Of a stretch of 64,000 nucleotides of DNA, positions 27,160-37,240 are shown in pieces (position 1 is the first letter of the stretch; each line of letters begins with the position of its first letter). The notes beneath the pieces are model-generated. The model searched no databases. It was not told the origin of the DNA and worked only from the letters and a program-made list of their open reading frames with translations. The DNA is from Kineosporia rhizophila (lineage in GTDB: Bacteria > Actinomycetota > Actinomycetes > Actinomycetales > Kineosporiaceae). The stretch is from the NCBI RefSeq assembly GCF_021277265.1, contig NZ_JAJSOH010000008.1:62001-126000 (forward strand), written 5' to 3'. The translations under genes and the position numbers were made by a program.

Positions 27160-27468
27160 ATGGCGGGACAAAAGATCCGCATCCGGCTGAAGGCCTACGA
27201 CCACGAGGTCATCGACAGCTCGGCCCGCAAGATCGTCGACACGGTCGTTCGCACGGGCGCGACGGTCGCAGGGCCGGTGCCGCTGCCGACGGAGAAGAAC
27301 GTTTTCTGCGTCATCCGTTCGCCGCACAAGTACAAGGACAGCCGCGAGCACTTCGAGATGCGCACCCACAAGCGGTTGATCGACATCATCAACCCGACGC
27401 CGAAGACGGTGGACTCGCTGATGCGGCTTGACCTGCCCGCCGGCGTGGACATCGAGATCAAGCTCTAG
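27160..27468 (+). CDS. rpsJ: 30S ribosomal protein S10
   Basis: 102 residues from ATG at 27160, first gene of the S10 operon. [18 protein letters not shown] and the loop [20 protein letters not shown] are diagnostic. Besides its place in the 30S head, S10 is the NusE partner of NusB and NusG in antitermination. Confidence 0.98.
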   Translation: MAGQKIRIRLKAYDHEVIDSSARKIVDTVVRTGATVAGPVPLPTEKNVFCVIRSPHKYKDSREHFEMRTHKRLIDIINPTPKTVDSLMRLDLPAGVDIEIKL

Positions 27469-27483
27469 AAGGACCTCCTGAAG

Positions 27484-28155
27484 ATGACTCTCAAGACGAT
27501 CAGCAAGCCGACGGTGCGAGCCGTCAAGGGCTTGCTCGGCGAAAAGCTCGGGATGACCCAGGTCTGGGACGCCAACAACCGGCTCGTCCCGGTCACCGTC
27601 ATCCAGGTGGGTCCGTGCGTCGTCACTCAGGTGCGCAGCGCTGAGGGCGAGGGCTACCCGGGCGTCCAGATCGCGTACGGCGCGATCGACCCCCGCAAGG
27701 TGACCAAGCCGCTGGCCGGGCACTTCGAGAAGGCCGGCGTGACGCCGCGGCGCCACATCGTGGAGCTGCGCACGGCCGACGCGACCGAGTACAGCCTGGG
27801 CCAGGAGCTCACGGTGGAGACCTTCGAGGCCGGCCAGGTGGTCGACGTCTCGGGTACCACCAAGGGCAAGGGCTGGGCCGGTGGCATGAAGCGCCACGGC
27901 TTCAAGGGCCTCGGCGCCTCGCACGGTACGCAGCGCAAGCACCGTTCCCCGGGCTCCATCGGCGGTTGCGCCACCCCCGGTCGTGTCTTCAAGGGCACGC
28001 GGATGGCCGGCCGCATGGGTGGCGAGCGGCAGACCACGCAGAACCTCAGCGTGTACGCCGTCGACGCCGAGCGCGGTCTGCTCCTGATCAAGGGTGCCGT
28101 TCCCGGACCGCGCGGCGGCATCGTCCTGGTCCGCACCGCGGCGAAGAAGGGCTGA
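27484..28155 (+). CDS. rplC: 50S ribosomal protein L3
   Basis: 223 residues from ATG behind [24 protein letters not shown] opens the fold, and the finger reaching the peptidyl transferase centre contains [19 protein letters not shown]. Length is normal. It lies 15 bases after rpsJ and 4 before rplD. Confidence 0.98.
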   Translation: MTLKTISKPTVRAVKGLLGEKLGMTQVWDANNRLVPVTVIQVGPCVVTQVRSAEGEGYPGVQIAYGAIDPRKVTKPLAGHFEKAGVTPRRHIVELRTADATEYSLGQELTVETFEAGQVVDVSGTTKGKGWAGGMKRHGFKGLGASHGTQRKHRSPGSIGGCATPGRVFKGTRMAGRMGGERQTTQNLSVYAVDAERGLLLIKGAVPGPRGGIVLVRTAAKKG

Positions 28156-28159
28156 GGCA

Positions 28160-28840
28160 ATGGCCACCGAAACCACCACCAAGCTGAGCCTGGACGTCGT
28201 GGACGGCGTGGGTGAGAAGGTCGGCTCCGTCGATCTGCCCGCGGCGATCTTCGACGCCCAGACCAACGTGCCGCTGATCCACCAGGTCGTCGTGGCCCAG
28301 CTGGCCGCGGCCCGCCAGGGCACGCACGACACGAAGACCCGTGGCGAGGTCCGGGGCGGCGGCAAGAAGCCGTACCGCCAGAAGGGCACCGGCCGCGCCC
28401 GTCAGGGCTCTACCCGCGCGCCGCAGTTCGCCGGCGGTGGCGTCGTGCACGGCCCCACGCCGCGCAACTACGCCCAGCGCACCCCGAAGAAGATGATCGC
28501 CGCCGCGCTGCGGGGATCGCTCTCGGACCGCAACCGTCACGGTCGCGTCCACGTGCTCTCCGAGCTGGTCAAGGGCGACGCCCCGTCGACCAAGTCGGTC
28601 GCGAAGGCCCTGGCCGGCATCACCGAGCGGCAGAACGTGCTGGTCGTCGTGACCCGGACCGACGAGGTCGGCAAGCGCAGCCTGTCCAACCTGGACAGCG
28701 TGCACGTGCTGCCCTTCGACCAGCTGAACGCCTACGACGTGCTGTGCGCCGACGACGTGGTGTTCACCAAGGCCGCGCTGGACTCGTTCCTCGAGAGCCC
28801 GGTCGTCACCAAGGTCACCGCGAAGGAGGCTGCCAAGTGA
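28160..28840 (+). CDS. rplD: 50S ribosomal protein L4
   Basis: 226 residues from ATG at 28160. The extended loop ([20 protein letters not shown]) lines the peptide exit tunnel. The start lies 4 bases after rplC, and the stop overlaps rplW as GTGA. In E. coli L4 regulates the S10 operon; no matching leader could be seen here. Confidence 0.97.
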   Translation: MATETTTKLSLDVVDGVGEKVGSVDLPAAIFDAQTNVPLIHQVVVAQLAAARQGTHDTKTRGEVRGGGKKPYRQKGTGRARQGSTRAPQFAGGGVVHGPTPRNYAQRTPKKMIAAALRGSLSDRNRHGRVHVLSELVKGDAPSTKSVAKALAGITERQNVLVVVTRTDEVGKRSLSNLDSVHVLPFDQLNAYDVLCADDVVFTKAALDSFLESPVVTKVTAKEAAK

Positions 28841-29148
28841 GCACCATCGGAGGCGTCCACAAGGACCCGCGCGACATCCTGCTGGCGCCGGTCGTCTCGG
28901 AGAAGAGCTACACGCTCCTGGACGAGGGCAAGTACACCTTCCTGGTGAACCCGGCCGCCAACAAGACCGAGATCAAGATCGCCGTCGAGACGGTGTTCGG
29001 GGTCAAGGTCGCCGCCGTGAACACCGCGAACCGGCAGGGCAAGACCCGCCGCACGCGGACCGGCACGGGCAAGCGCAAGGACACCAAGCGCGCGATCATC
29101 ACGCTGAGCGAAGGCACCATCGACATCTTCGGCGGGCCGGTCTCCTGA
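28837..29148 (+). CDS. rplW: 50S ribosomal protein L23
   Basis: 103 residues from the GTG that overlaps the rplD stop. [20 protein letters not shown] and the loop [20 protein letters not shown] are typical. L23 sits at the tunnel exit and docks trigger factor and SRP. Confidence 0.97.
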   Translation: MSTIGGVHKDPRDILLAPVVSEKSYTLLDEGKYTFLVNPAANKTEIKIAVETVFGVKVAAVNTANRQGKTRRTRTGTGKRKDTKRAIITLSEGTIDIFGGPVS

Positions 29149-29240
29149 GGCCCCAGCGTTCCGATCCGGACGGCTTCCACCGACCGGATTGAGGGCGTCA
29201 GAAGACCGACATCCGAGAAACAGCAAGAGGACTGACTCAC

Positions 29241-30077
29241 ATGGGAATCCGCAAGTACAAGCCGACGACGCCGGGCCGCCGTGGTTCGTCCGTCGCCGAC
29301 TTCGTGGAGATCACCCGGTCGGAGCCGGAGAAGTCCCTGGTGCGGCCGCTGACCAAGAGCGGCGGCCGGAACAACACCGGCCGGATCACCACCCGGCACA
29401 AGGGCGGCGGTCACAAGCGCGCCTACCGGGTGATCGACTTCCGCCGTCACGACAAGGACGGCATTCCGGCCACGGTCGCTCACATCGAGTACGACCCCAA
29501 CCGCACCGCGCGTATCGCCCTTCTGCACTACGCGGACGGCGAGAAGCGCTACATCGTCGCCCCGACCAAGCTCAAGCAGGGCGACCGCATCGAGAACGGC
29601 CCCACGGCCGACATCAAGCCGGGTAACAGCCTCGAGCTGCGCAACATCCCGGTCGGTACGGTCGTCCACGCGATCGAGCTGCGGCCCGGTGGCGGCGCCA
29701 AGATCGCCCGCTCGGCCGGCGCCTCGGTGCAGCTGGTCGCCCGTGAGGGCCGCTTCGCGCAGCTGCGCATGCCCTCCGGCGAGATCCGCAACGTCGACGT
29801 GCGCTGCCGCGCCACCGTCGGCGAGGTCGGCAACGCCGAGCAGTCGAACATCAACTGGGGCAAGGCCGGCCGCATGCGCTGGAAGGGCAAGCGCCCGACC
29901 GTCCGCGGTGTGGCGATGAACCCGATCGACCACCCGCACGGTGGTGGTGAGGGTAAGACCTCCGGTGGTCGCCACCCGGTCAGCCCCTGGGGCCAGGCCG
30001 AGGGTCGTACCCGTCGCCCCAACAAGGAGAGCGACAAGATGATCGTTCGCCGCCGCCGTACCGGCAAGAAGCGCTGA
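29241..30077 (+). CDS. rplB: 50S ribosomal protein L2
   Basis: 278 residues from [23 protein letters not shown] begins the protein; the peptidyl-transferase-proximal motif is [20 protein letters not shown] with the conserved His. A basic C-terminus ends in RRRRTGKKR. The 92-base spacer from rplW is the longest inside the S10 half. Confidence 0.98.
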   Translation: MGIRKYKPTTPGRRGSSVADFVEITRSEPEKSLVRPLTKSGGRNNTGRITTRHKGGGHKRAYRVIDFRRHDKDGIPATVAHIEYDPNRTARIALLHYADGEKRYIVAPTKLKQGDRIENGPTADIKPGNSLELRNIPVGTVVHAIELRPGGGAKIARSAGASVQLVAREGRFAQLRMPSGEIRNVDVRCRATVGEVGNAEQSNINWGKAGRMRWKGKRPTVRGVAMNPIDHPHGGGEGKTSGGRHPVSPWGQAEGRTRRPNKESDKMIVRRRRTGKKR

Positions 30078-30093
30078 TAGGAGCCTTTCGAGA

Positions 30094-30375
30094 ATGCCTC
30101 GCAGTCTGAAGAAGGGTCCCTTCGTCGACGACCACCTGCAGAAGAAGGTGGACGTACAGAACGAGAAGGGGACCAAGAACGTCATCCGGACCTGGTCCCG
30201 GCGCTCGATGATCGTGCCCGACATGCTCGGTCACACGATCGCCGTGCATGACGGCCGCAAGCACGTCCCGGTGTTCGTCACCGAGTCGATGATCGGTCAC
30301 AAGCTGGGCGAGTTCGCCCCCACCCGCACGTTCCGCGGACACGAGAAGGACGACCGCAAGGGCCGTCGGCGCTGA
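30094..30375 (+). CDS. rpsS: 30S ribosomal protein S19
   Basis: 93 residues from [22 protein letters not shown] and [20 protein letters not shown] are diagnostic. S19 binds 16S rRNA in the 30S head together with S13. Confidence 0.98.
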   Translation: MPRSLKKGPFVDDHLQKKVDVQNEKGTKNVIRTWSRRSMIVPDMLGHTIAVHDGRKHVPVFVTESMIGHKLGEFAPTRTFRGHEKDDRKGRRR

Positions 30376-30422
30376 TCGCGCCCGCCCCAGCAGTCAGTAG
30401 CGACAGAAGGTAGGAAGCAGCG

Positions 30423-30818
30423 ATGGAAGCCAAGGCGCAGGCGCGGTACGTCCGTGTCACGCCCATGAAGGCCCGCCGCGTCGTCGACCTCATCCGCGGG
30501 AAGCAGGCACCGCAGGCGATCGCCACGCTGGAGTTCGCTCCGCAGGCCGCCAGCGAGCCGGTGCTCAAGGTCGTGCAGAGCGCGATCGCGAACGCCCGGG
30601 TGAAGGCCGCCGCCGCGTCCGAGGCGTTCGACGAGCGCACCCTGGTCATCCAGGAGGCGTACGTGGACGAGGGCCCGACGCTCAAGCGGTTCCGGCCGCG
30701 GGCGCAGGGCCGGGCGTACCGGATCCGCAAGCGGACCAGCCACATCACCGTTGTGGTCGGTCCGGCCGAGACGAAGGGCGGCCCCCAGGCCGCCACCGCG
30801 AATGGGAGGACCCGCTAG
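30423..30818 (+). CDS. rplV: 50S ribosomal protein L22
   Basis: 131 residues from ATG behind [29 protein letters not shown]-type beginning ([16 protein letters not shown]) and the tunnel hairpin [18 protein letters not shown] are present. Its TAG stop shares its last base with the GTG start of rpsC. Confidence 0.97.
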   Translation: MEAKAQARYVRVTPMKARRVVDLIRGKQAPQAIATLEFAPQAASEPVLKVVQSAIANARVKAAAASEAFDERTLVIQEAYVDEGPTLKRFRPRAQGRAYRIRKRTSHITVVVGPAETKGGPQAATANGRTR

Positions 30819-31663
30819 TGGGACAGAAGGTCAACCCGCACGGGTTCCGCCTGGGCATCACCACCGAGCACAAGAGCCGGTGGTTCGCCGACAGCACCAA
30901 GGGTGGCCAGCGGTACCGCGACTACGTGAAGGAAGACGTCGCGATCCGCAAGCTCATGTCCAAGGGCATGGAGCGGGCCGGCATCAGCCGTGTCGAGATC
31001 GAGCGCACCCGTGACCGGGTCCGCGTCGACATCCACACCGCGCGTCCGGGCATCGTCATCGGCCGCCGCGGCGCCGAGGCCGACCGGATCCGGGGCGAGC
31101 TGGAGAAGCTCACCGGCAAGCAGGTCCAGCTGAACATCCTCGAGGTGAAGAACCCCGAGGTCGACGCTCAGCTGGTGGCCCAGGGCATCGCCGAGCAGCT
31201 GGCCAGCCGGGTCTCCTTCCGCCGCGCGATGCGCAAGGGCATGCAGTCCTCGCTGCGCGCCGGCGCCAAGGGCATCCGGGTGCAGTGCTCGGGTCGTCTG
31301 GGCGGGGCCGAGATGAGCCGGTCGGAGTTCTACCGCGAGGGCCGGGTGCCGCTGCACACGCTCCGCGCGAACATCGACTACGGCCTGTACGAGGCCCGCA
31401 CCACCTTCGGCCGGATCGGCGTGAAGGTGTGGATCTACAAGGGCGACATCACCAGCCGTGAGCTGGCTCGCGAGCAGGCTGCGGCTCCGCCGCGGGGCCC
31501 GCGTCGCGAGGGCCCGGGTGGCGGCGGTCGCGCGCAGCGCCCGCAGCGTCGTCGTCCGCAGCAGTCCGAGGGCACGCCGGCCGCGTCGGCCGCCCCCGCC
31601 GAGAACGCAGCCGCGTCGGCCGCTGCCGACAAGGCTTCGTCCGGCACCGGATCGGAGGCCTGA
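30818..31663 (+). CDS. rpsC: 30S ribosomal protein S3
   Basis: 281 residues from GTG. The KH domain contains [18 protein letters not shown], and the second domain [18 protein letters not shown]. About 65 residues after the core form an Arg/Pro then Ala/Ser-rich tail ([13 protein letters not shown] onward), longer than in E. coli but usual for actinobacteria. S3 frames the mRNA entry channel. Confidence 0.97.
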   Translation: MGQKVNPHGFRLGITTEHKSRWFADSTKGGQRYRDYVKEDVAIRKLMSKGMERAGISRVEIERTRDRVRVDIHTARPGIVIGRRGAEADRIRGELEKLTGKQVQLNILEVKNPEVDAQLVAQGIAEQLASRVSFRRAMRKGMQSSLRAGAKGIRVQCSGRLGGAEMSRSEFYREGRVPLHTLRANIDYGLYEARTTFGRIGVKVWIYKGDITSRELAREQAAAPPRGPRREGPGGGGRAQRPQRRRPQQSEGTPAASAAPAENAAASAAADKASSGTGSEA

Positions 31664-31668
31664 GCACC

Positions 31669-32088
31669 ATGCTGATCCCCCGTCGGGTCAAGTACCGCAA
31701 GCAGCACCACCCCAGCCGTTCCGGCATGTCGAAGGGCGGCAACGCCGTGACCTTCGGTGAGTGGGGCATCCAGGCGCTGGAGCCGGCGTACGTGACCAAC
31801 CGGCAGATCGAGTCCGCTCGTATCGCCATCACGCGTCACATCCGCCGTGGCGGCAAGGTCTGGATCAACATCTACCCGGACCGCCCGCTGACCAAGAAGC
31901 CGGCCGAGACCCGCATGGGTTCCGGTAAGGGTTCCCCGGAGTGGTGGGTCGCGAACGTCAAGCCCGGTCGCGTGATGTTCGAACTCTCGTTCCCGACTGA
32001 AAAGGTGGCGAAGGAAGCCCTGACCCGGGCGATCCACAAGCTGCCGATGAAGTGCCGGATCGTCCGGCGCGAAGGCGGTGAAAGCTGA
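31669..32088 (+). CDS. rplP: 50S ribosomal protein L16
   Basis: 139 residues from [23 protein letters not shown] and [20 protein letters not shown] are diagnostic. L16 organises the A-site tRNA pocket. The stop overlaps the start of rpmC (TGATG). Confidence 0.98.
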   Translation: MLIPRRVKYRKQHHPSRSGMSKGGNAVTFGEWGIQALEPAYVTNRQIESARIAITRHIRRGGKVWINIYPDRPLTKKPAETRMGSGKGSPEWWVANVKPGRVMFELSFPTEKVAKEALTRAIHKLPMKCRIVRREGGES

Positions 32089-32321
32089 TGGCCATCGGTT
32101 CCAAGGACCTGAACCCGGCGAACCTGCGGGGCTTCGAATCCGAGCGCCTGGCCGAAGAGCTGAAGAAGGCCAAGGAAGAGCTGTTCAACCTGCGCTTCCA
32201 GTCGGCCACCGGTCAGCTCGAGAACAACATGCGGCTGCGCGCGGTGAAGCGCGACATCGCTCGTATCTACACGATCATGCGCGAGCGCGAGCTCGGCATC
32301 ACTGCCACCCCGGAGGCCTGA
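32088..32321 (+). CDS. rpmC: 50S ribosomal protein L29
   Basis: 77 residues from ATG. The two-helix fold is seen in [20 protein letters not shown] and [19 protein letters not shown]. It lies at the tunnel exit beside L23. Coupled at both ends to its neighbours. Confidence 0.97.
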   Translation: MAIGSKDLNPANLRGFESERLAEELKKAKEELFNLRFQSATGQLENNMRLRAVKRDIARIYTIMRERELGITATPEA

Positions 32322-32322
32322 G

Positions 32323-32604
32323 ATGAGTGAGAACGCCCAGGCTGACGCCCCGGTGCGTGGCTACCGCAAGGCGCGCCGCGGTTACGTCGTCAGCGACAAG
32401 ATGGACAAGACCGTTGTGGTCGAGGTCGAGGACCGGGTCAAGCACCCGCTCTACGGCAAGGTCATCCGCCGTACGACCAAGGTGAAGGTGCACGACGAGG
32501 CCAACACCGCGGGCATCGGCGACCTGGTGTCGATCTCGGAGACCCGTCCGCTGTCGGCGACCAAGCGCTGGCGCCTGGTCGAGATTCTGGAGAAGGCCAA
32601 GTGA
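32323..32604 (+). CDS. rpsQ: 30S ribosomal protein S17
   Basis: 93 residues from ATG, one base after rpmC. The OB fold contains [20 protein letters not shown] and [19 protein letters not shown] short acidic N-terminus precedes the core. The stop overlaps rplN as GTGA. Confidence 0.97.
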   Translation: MSENAQADAPVRGYRKARRGYVVSDKMDKTVVVEVEDRVKHPLYGKVIRRTTKVKVHDEANTAGIGDLVSISETRPLSATKRWRLVEILEKAK

Positions 32605-32969
32605 TTCAGCAGGAGTCCCGGCTGCGGGTCGCCGACAACACCGGTGCCAAGGAGATCCTCTGCATCCGCGTGCTCGGCGGTTCCGGCCGTCGTTACGCCG
32701 GCATCGGTGACGTCATCGTCGCGACCGTCAAGGACGCGATCCCCGGTGGCAACGTCAAGAAGGGTGACGTCGTCAAGGCGGTCATCGTGCGCACCGTCAA
32801 GGAGCGCCGGCGTCCGGACGGCTCGTACATCCGCTTCGACGAGAACGCCGCGGTGATCCTCCGCAACGACGGCGACCCGCGCGGCACCCGCATCTTCGGC
32901 CCGGTGGGGCGTGAGCTGCGGGACAAGAAGTTCATGAAGATCATTTCGCTGGCTCCGGAGGTGCTCTGA
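32601..32969 (+). CDS. rplN: 50S ribosomal protein L14
   Basis: 122 residues from GTG overlapping the rpsQ stop. It marks the usual start of spc operon genes, here joined to S10 without a gap. [20 protein letters not shown] and [20 protein letters not shown] are highly conserved. Confidence 0.98.
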   Translation: MIQQESRLRVADNTGAKEILCIRVLGGSGRRYAGIGDVIVATVKDAIPGGNVKKGDVVKAVIVRTVKERRRPDGSYIRFDENAAVILRNDGDPRGTRIFGPVGRELRDKKFMKIISLAPEVL

Positions 32970-32970
32970 G

Positions 32971-33336
32971 ATGGCGAAGCTGAAGATCAAGAAGGGCGAC
33001 ACCGTCCAGCTGATCACCGGCCGTTCGCAGAAGAACGGTGGCGACCGGAACAAGACCGGCAAGGTCATCGCTGTCTACCCGGAGACCCAGCGGGTCCTGG
33101 TCGAGGGCATCAACCGGGTCAAGCGCCACGTCAAGGAAGGTGCGACCGGCCGGGGCTCGAAGACCGGCGGGATCATCACCCAGGAGGCTCCGGTCCACAT
33201 CAGCAACGTGATGCTGGTGGACCCGGAGTCGAACAAGGCCACCCGCGTCGGTATCCGGGTCGAGACCGTCGAGCGTGACGGCAAGACCAAGAACGTGCGG
33301 GTTCGCTTCGCGAAGCGATCCGGTAAGGACCTGTGA
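32971..33336 (+). CDS. rplX: 50S ribosomal protein L24
   Basis: 121 residues from [16 protein letters not shown] is the KOW motif. L24 is an assembly initiator near the tunnel exit. The stop overlaps rplE as GTGA. Confidence 0.97.
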   Translation: MAKLKIKKGDTVQLITGRSQKNGGDRNKTGKVIAVYPETQRVLVEGINRVKRHVKEGATGRGSKTGGIITQEAPVHISNVMLVDPESNKATRVGIRVETVERDGKTKNVRVRFAKRSGKDL

Positions 33337-33911
33337 CCATGACAGTGACTGAAGAGGGCACCAAGGTGCAGCCGCGGCTGCGCGCCCGCTACGACGCCGA
33401 GATCGCGCCGGCCCTGCGCGAGCAGTTCAGCTACGCGAACGTGATGCAGACCCCGCGTCTGGTCAAGGTCGTCGTGAACATGGGTGTGGGCGAGGCCGCC
33501 CGCGACTCCAAGCTGATCGACGGTGCGATCCGCGACCTGAGCGCCATCACCGGCCAGAAGCCGCAGGTCACCAAGGCCCGCAAGTCCATCGCGCAGTTCA
33601 AGCTGCGCGAGGGCATGCCGATCGGCGCGCACGTCACGCTGCGCGGCGACCGGATGTGGGAGTTCACCGACCGCCTGGTGAGCATCGCCCTGCCGCGTAT
33701 CCGCGACTTCCGCGGGCTCAGCGGCAAGCAGTTCGACGGGCGTGGCAACTACACGTTCGGCCTGAACGAGCAGTCCATGTTCCACGAGATCGACCAGGAC
33801 CGGATCGACCGCGTGCGGGGTATGGACATCACCGTCGTCACGACGGCGACCAACGACGACGAGGGGCGCGCGTTCCTGAAGCTCCTCGGTTTCCCGTTCA
33901 AGGAGAACTGA
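33333..33911 (+). CDS. rplE: 50S ribosomal protein L5
   Basis: 192 residues from the GTG overlapping the rplX stop; an ATG at 33339 is an alternative. [38 protein letters not shown] and [20 protein letters not shown] are conserved. L5 binds 5S rRNA with L18. Confidence 0.97.
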   Translation: MTMTVTEEGTKVQPRLRARYDAEIAPALREQFSYANVMQTPRLVKVVVNMGVGEAARDSKLIDGAIRDLSAITGQKPQVTKARKSIAQFKLREGMPIGAHVTLRGDRMWEFTDRLVSIALPRIRDFRGLSGKQFDGRGNYTFGLNEQSMFHEIDQDRIDRVRGMDITVVTTATNDDEGRAFLKLLGFPFKEN

Positions 33912-33912
33912 C

Positions 33913-34098
33913 GTGGCGAAGACCGCTCTGATCAACAAGGCGGCGGGCAAGCAGAAGTTCGCGGTGCGGGCCTACACGCGCTGCCAGCGCTGCGGCCGCC
34001 CGCACTCGGTCTACCGCAAGTTCGGCCTGTGCCGGATCTGCCTGCGTGAGATGGCGCACCGGGGCGAACTGCCCGGCGTGACCAAGAGCAGCTGGTAG
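33913..34098 (+). CDS. rpsN: 30S ribosomal protein S14, zinc-binding (type Z)
   Basis: 61 residues from GTG. Four Cys (CQRCGR near 24-27 and CRICLRE near 40-43) form a zinc site, marking the C+ short form. Actinobacteria often carry a zinc-free S14 elsewhere for zinc starvation. Followed immediately by an unrecognised small gene instead of rpsH. Confidence 0.97.
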   Translation: MAKTALINKAAGKQKFAVRAYTRCQRCGRPHSVYRKFGLCRICLREMAHRGELPGVTKSSW

Positions 34099-34105
34099 GC
34101 CGGCC

Positions 34106-34354
34106 GTGTCACAGCTGACGATCCCGAACCCCGGCGCCACCCAGGTGGCCCTGGGGGCCGGCCGCCGTCGGACGGTGCGCAACAATCGCATGGTTTCGCT
34201 GCGCTCCAGCCTTCCCACCGGCCTGGTGACGCTGCGGCACGACGTACCGGAATACCTCCCCGAGTTCCTCGAAGAAACAACTACGCCGCAGGTCGACGCC
34301 TCCGAGAAGGTTGCCGAAACCGCGGTGGGAAAGGGCGGAACTGCCCAATGGTGA
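34106..34354 (+). CDS. Unrecognised small protein inserted between rpsN and rpsH
   Basis: 82 residues from GTG at 34106, 7 bases after rpsN. I do not recognise the sequence. The N-terminal third is basic ([15 protein letters not shown]), the middle contains [18 protein letters not shown], and the end is acidic then Gly-rich. No membrane helix or Cys is present. About four codons in five end in G or C, which supports coding though the bias is weaker than in its neighbours. The stop overlaps the rpsH start region, so translation of the two is probably coupled. The start lacks a strong Shine-Dalgarno sequence. It could be a ribosome-associated peptide or a decaying insertion. Confidence 0.55.
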   Translation: MSQLTIPNPGATQVALGAGRRRTVRNNRMVSLRSSLPTGLVTLRHDVPEYLPEFLEETTTPQVDASEKVAETAVGKGGTAQW

Positions 34355-34746
34355 TGACCGATCCGATCGCGGACATGCTGACCCGCGTACGGAACGCGAA
34401 CTCCGCGTACCACGACCAGACCCAGATGCCCTACAGCAAGCTCAAGCAGAAGGTTGCCGAGCTGCTGCAGACCGAGGGTTACATCTCCAGCTGGGAGGTC
34501 GCGGACGCCGAGGTCGGCAAGACGCTGACCATCAAGCTGAAGTTCGGCCCCAACCGGGAGCGCTCGATCGCCGGCCTGCGCCGGATCAGCAAGCCCGGTC
34601 TGCGGGTCTACGCGAAGTCGACGAACCTGCCCCGCGTCCTCGGCGGACTCGGCGTGGCGATCCTCTCGACCTCGTCCGGTCTGATGACCGACAAGCAGGC
34701 CAAGCAGAAGGGCGTGGGTGGGGAAGTCCTCGCCTACGTCTGGTAA
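34348..34746 (+). CDS. rpsH: 30S ribosomal protein S8
   Basis: 132 residues from the ATG at 34348, chosen because AAGGGCGG lies about 10 bases upstream and [18 protein letters not shown] aligns with actinobacterial S8; the ATG at 34354 is possible. The C-terminus [11 protein letters not shown] is typical. In E. coli S8 represses the spc operon. It overlaps the preceding small gene by 7 bases. Confidence 0.96.
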   Translation: MVMTDPIADMLTRVRNANSAYHDQTQMPYSKLKQKVAELLQTEGYISSWEVADAEVGKTLTIKLKFGPNRERSIAGLRRISKPGLRVYAKSTNLPRVLGGLGVAILSTSSGLMTDKQAKQKGVGGEVLAYVW

Positions 34747-34764
34747 CGGGAAGGGAGAGAGAGC

Positions 34765-35307
34765 ATGTCCCGAATCGGAAGACTGCCGATCACCGTTCCC
34801 GCCGGCGTCGACGTGACCCTCGACGGCGCGCAGGTGATCGTGAAGGGCCCGAAGGGCACCCTCACGCACACCGTCGCGGCCCCGATCACCGTCGCCCGCG
34901 AGGACGACGGAACGATGAAGGTCACGCGCCCGGACGACGAGCGTTCGTCGCGTGCCCTGCACGGCCTGACCCGCACCCTGATCGCCAACATGGTCGAGGG
35001 TGTGACCAAGGGCTACGAGAAGAAGCTCGAGATCGTCGGGACCGGTTACCGCGTCGCGGCGAAGGGCTCCAACCTGGAGTTCGCCCTCGGCTACAGCCAC
35101 CCGATCGTCGTCGAGCCGCCCGCCGGCATCACCTTCGCGACCGACGGCCCCGTGCGGTTCTCGGTCTCGGGGATCGACAAGCAGGCCGTCGGCGAGGTTG
35201 CGGCGAACCTGCGCAAGCTGCGTAAGCCCGACCCGTACAAGGGCAAGGGCGTCCGCTACGCCGGCGAAGTGATCAAGCGCAAGGTCGGAAAGGCGGGCAA
35301 GAAGTAA
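34765..35307 (+). CDS. rplF: 50S ribosomal protein L6
   Basis: 180 residues from ATG behind [32 protein letters not shown] and [19 protein letters not shown] are diagnostic. L6 lies near the sarcin-ricin loop. Its TAA overlaps the rplR start. Confidence 0.98.
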   Translation: MSRIGRLPITVPAGVDVTLDGAQVIVKGPKGTLTHTVAAPITVAREDDGTMKVTRPDDERSSRALHGLTRTLIANMVEGVTKGYEKKLEIVGTGYRVAAKGSNLEFALGYSHPIVVEPPAGITFATDGPVRFSVSGIDKQAVGEVAANLRKLRKPDPYKGKGVRYAGEVIKRKVGKAGKK

Positions 35308-35696
35308 TGGCGATCGGTTTGAAGCGCAGCGGTGGTGGCGCGGCCAAGAGCAAGTCGGCCTCCCGCACCCGCCGCCACCTGCGAGTGCGCAAGCAGCTGC
35401 GGGGCTCGACCGAGCGCCCGCGCCTGGTCGTGAACCGTTCCTCCCGGCACGTCTTCGTGCAGGTCGTGGACGACACGGTCGGCAAGACCCTGGCTTCCGC
35501 CTCCACCATGGAGGCCGACCTGCGAGGCCTGGACGGCGACAAGACCGCCAAGGCCAAGAAGGTCGGCGAGCTGGTCGCCGAGCGCGCCAAGGCCGCCGGT
35601 GTCTCCGCCGTGGTCTTCGACCGCGGTGGGAACCGTTACCACGGCCGCGTCGCCGCAATTGCGGACGGCGCCCGTGAGGCCGGGCTGGTTCTCTAG
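35307..35696 (+). CDS. rplR: 50S ribosomal protein L18
   Basis: 129 residues from [22 protein letters not shown] and the C-terminal [20 protein letters not shown] are conserved. It binds 5S rRNA. One-base overlap with rplF. Confidence 0.97.
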   Translation: MAIGLKRSGGGAAKSKSASRTRRHLRVRKQLRGSTERPRLVVNRSSRHVFVQVVDDTVGKTLASASTMEADLRGLDGDKTAKAKKVGELVAERAKAAGVSAVVFDRGGNRYHGRVAAIADGAREAGLVL

Positions 35697-35743
35697 CCGA
35701 TGCGCACGCTGACCATTTCGAAGACAGAGAGAAGGAACGTCTG

Positions 35744-36403
35744 ATGGCTGGACCTCAGCGTCGCGGGCCCGGGGGTAACACCAACTCCGGCGGGCCGAAC
35801 AGCGGCGGCGAGAACAGCGGCGGCGGCGGTCGCCGGGGCGGCCGTGACCGCGACAACCGTGGCGGTCGTGACGGCGGCCAGGACAAGAACCAGTTCGTCG
35901 AGCGCGTCGTGGCGATCAACCGGGTCGCCAAGGTCGTGAAGGGTGGTCGTCGCTTCAGCTTCACCGCCCTGGTCGTCGTCGGTGACGGCGACGGCACGGT
36001 CGGCGTCGGCTACGGCAAGGCCAAGGAAGTGCCCGCGGCGATCGCGAAGGGCGTTGAAGAGGCGAAGAAGGCCTTCTTCAAGGTTCCCCGCATCCAGGGC
36101 ACGATCCCTCACCGGATCCAGGGTGAAGAGGCCGCCGGTGTCGTGCTGCTCATGCCGGCGTCCCCGGGTACCGGCGTCATCGCCGGTGGTCCGGTGCGCG
36201 CCGTGCTGGAGTGCGCCGGTATCCACGACGTGCTGAGCAAGTCGCTCGGCTCGGACAACGCGATCAACGTCGTCCACGCGACGGTTTCCGCGCTGCGTGG
36301 GCTCGAGCGTCCCGAAGAGGTCGCGGCCCGTCGTGGCCTGCCGATCGAGGACGTCGCTCCGGTCGCCATGCTGCGCGCCCGGGCCGCGGGGGTGGCCGGC
36401 TGA
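35744..36403 (+). CDS. rpsE: 30S ribosomal protein S5
   Basis: 219 residues from ATG. An N-terminal Gly/Asn/Arg-rich tail of about 48 residues, absent from E. coli S5, precedes the S5 domain ([20 protein letters not shown]) and the C-terminal fold with [19 protein letters not shown]5 helps decoding accuracy. The stop overlaps rpmD (TGATG). Confidence 0.97.
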   Translation: MAGPQRRGPGGNTNSGGPNSGGENSGGGGRRGGRDRDNRGGRDGGQDKNQFVERVVAINRVAKVVKGGRRFSFTALVVVGDGDGTVGVGYGKAKEVPAAIAKGVEEAKKAFFKVPRIQGTIPHRIQGEEAAGVVLLMPASPGTGVIAGGPVRAVLECAGIHDVLSKSLGSDNAINVVHATVSALRGLERPEEVAARRGLPIEDVAPVAMLRARAAGVAG

Positions 36404-36585
36404 TGGCTCAGCTCAAGGTCACCCAGGTCAAGTCGAAGATCGGCGGCAAGCAGAACCAGCGCGACTCGCTGCGTTCGCTCGGCCTCAAGCGGATCGGGCA
36501 CTCCGTGATCAAGGAGGACCGTCCCGAGATCCGCGGGATGGTCAACACGGTGCGGCATCTCGTCACCGTCGAGGAGGTGGACTGA
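36403..36585 (+). CDS. rpmD: 50S ribosomal protein L30
   Basis: 60 residues from ATG at 36403. [20 protein letters not shown] and [14 protein letters not shown] are diagnostic. It is coupled to rpsE by a one-base overlap and lies one base before rplO. Confidence 0.97.
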   Translation: MAQLKVTQVKSKIGGKQNQRDSLRSLGLKRIGHSVIKEDRPEIRGMVNTVRHLVTVEEVD

Positions 36586-36586
36586 G

Positions 36587-37051
36587 ATGGCAGAAGGCCA
36601 GCGCGAGCACGCGCTGAAGGTGCACCACCTGCGTCCGGCGCCCGGGGCCAAGTCGGCCAAGATCCGGGTCGGTCGTGGTGAGGGCGGCAAGCGCGGTAAG
36701 ACCGCGGGTCGCGGTACCAAGGGTACGAAGGCCCGTTACCAGGTCCCGGCCCGGTTCGAGGGTGGGCAGGTTCCGCTGCACATGCGGCTGCCCAAGCTCC
36801 GTGGGTTCAAGAACCCGTTCCGGACCGAGTACCAGGTGGTCAACCTGGACAAGCTCAGCAGCCTGTTCCCCGACGGCGGCAACGTCTCCGTCGAGGACCT
36901 GGTGGCCAAGGGTGCGGTCCGTGAGGGCCACCTGGTCAAGGTGCTGGGCGACGGCGAGATCTCGGTCGCGCTGAACGTGAGCGCGAACAAGTTCTCGGCC
37001 AGCGCCAAGGAGAAGCTGGCTGCGGCCGGCGGTAGCGCCACCGAGCTGTAA
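36587..37051 (+). CDS. rplO: 50S ribosomal protein L15
   Basis: 154 residues from [23 protein letters not shown] and [11 protein letters not shown] identify it. L15 is a late assembly protein of the 50S core. A strong hairpin separates it from secY. Confidence 0.98.
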   Translation: MAEGQREHALKVHHLRPAPGAKSAKIRVGRGEGGKRGKTAGRGTKGTKARYQVPARFEGGQVPLHMRLPKLRGFKNPFRTEYQVVNLDKLSSLFPDGGNVSVEDLVAKGAVREGHLVKVLGDGEISVALNVSANKFSASAKEKLAAAGGSATEL

Positions 37052-37078
37052 ACACCGCTCAACAGGCACGATTCCTTC

Positions 37079-37117
37079 ACATCCGGCGGCTCCCCTGATA
37101 GGGGGGCCGCCGGATGT
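37079..37117 (+). terminator. Hairpin between rplO and secY
   Basis: A 17-bp stem with one wobble (37079-37095 with 37101-37117) and a TGATA loop. No T run follows. It probably ends or attenuates the spc transcript before secY; a TAGGGT just after it (37118-37123) could serve as a -10 for secY, with no clear -35. Confidence 0.65.
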
Positions 37118-37240
37118 TAGGGTCACACGACCGGCGTCTTGTGGACCGGCCTGACGGCCGTTCCGAAGCGCACCCCACTCGGCCGCTCCCGGCCCGTAAC
37201 GACGAGCTGCCCGGCCAGGGCAGCACGCTGGAGGTTTTGC

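Noticed and set aside
34109-34348. Minus-strand frame opposite the small gene between rpsN and rpsH
   Set aside because: The plus-strand frame has the correct codon bias, direction and coupling with its neighbours.
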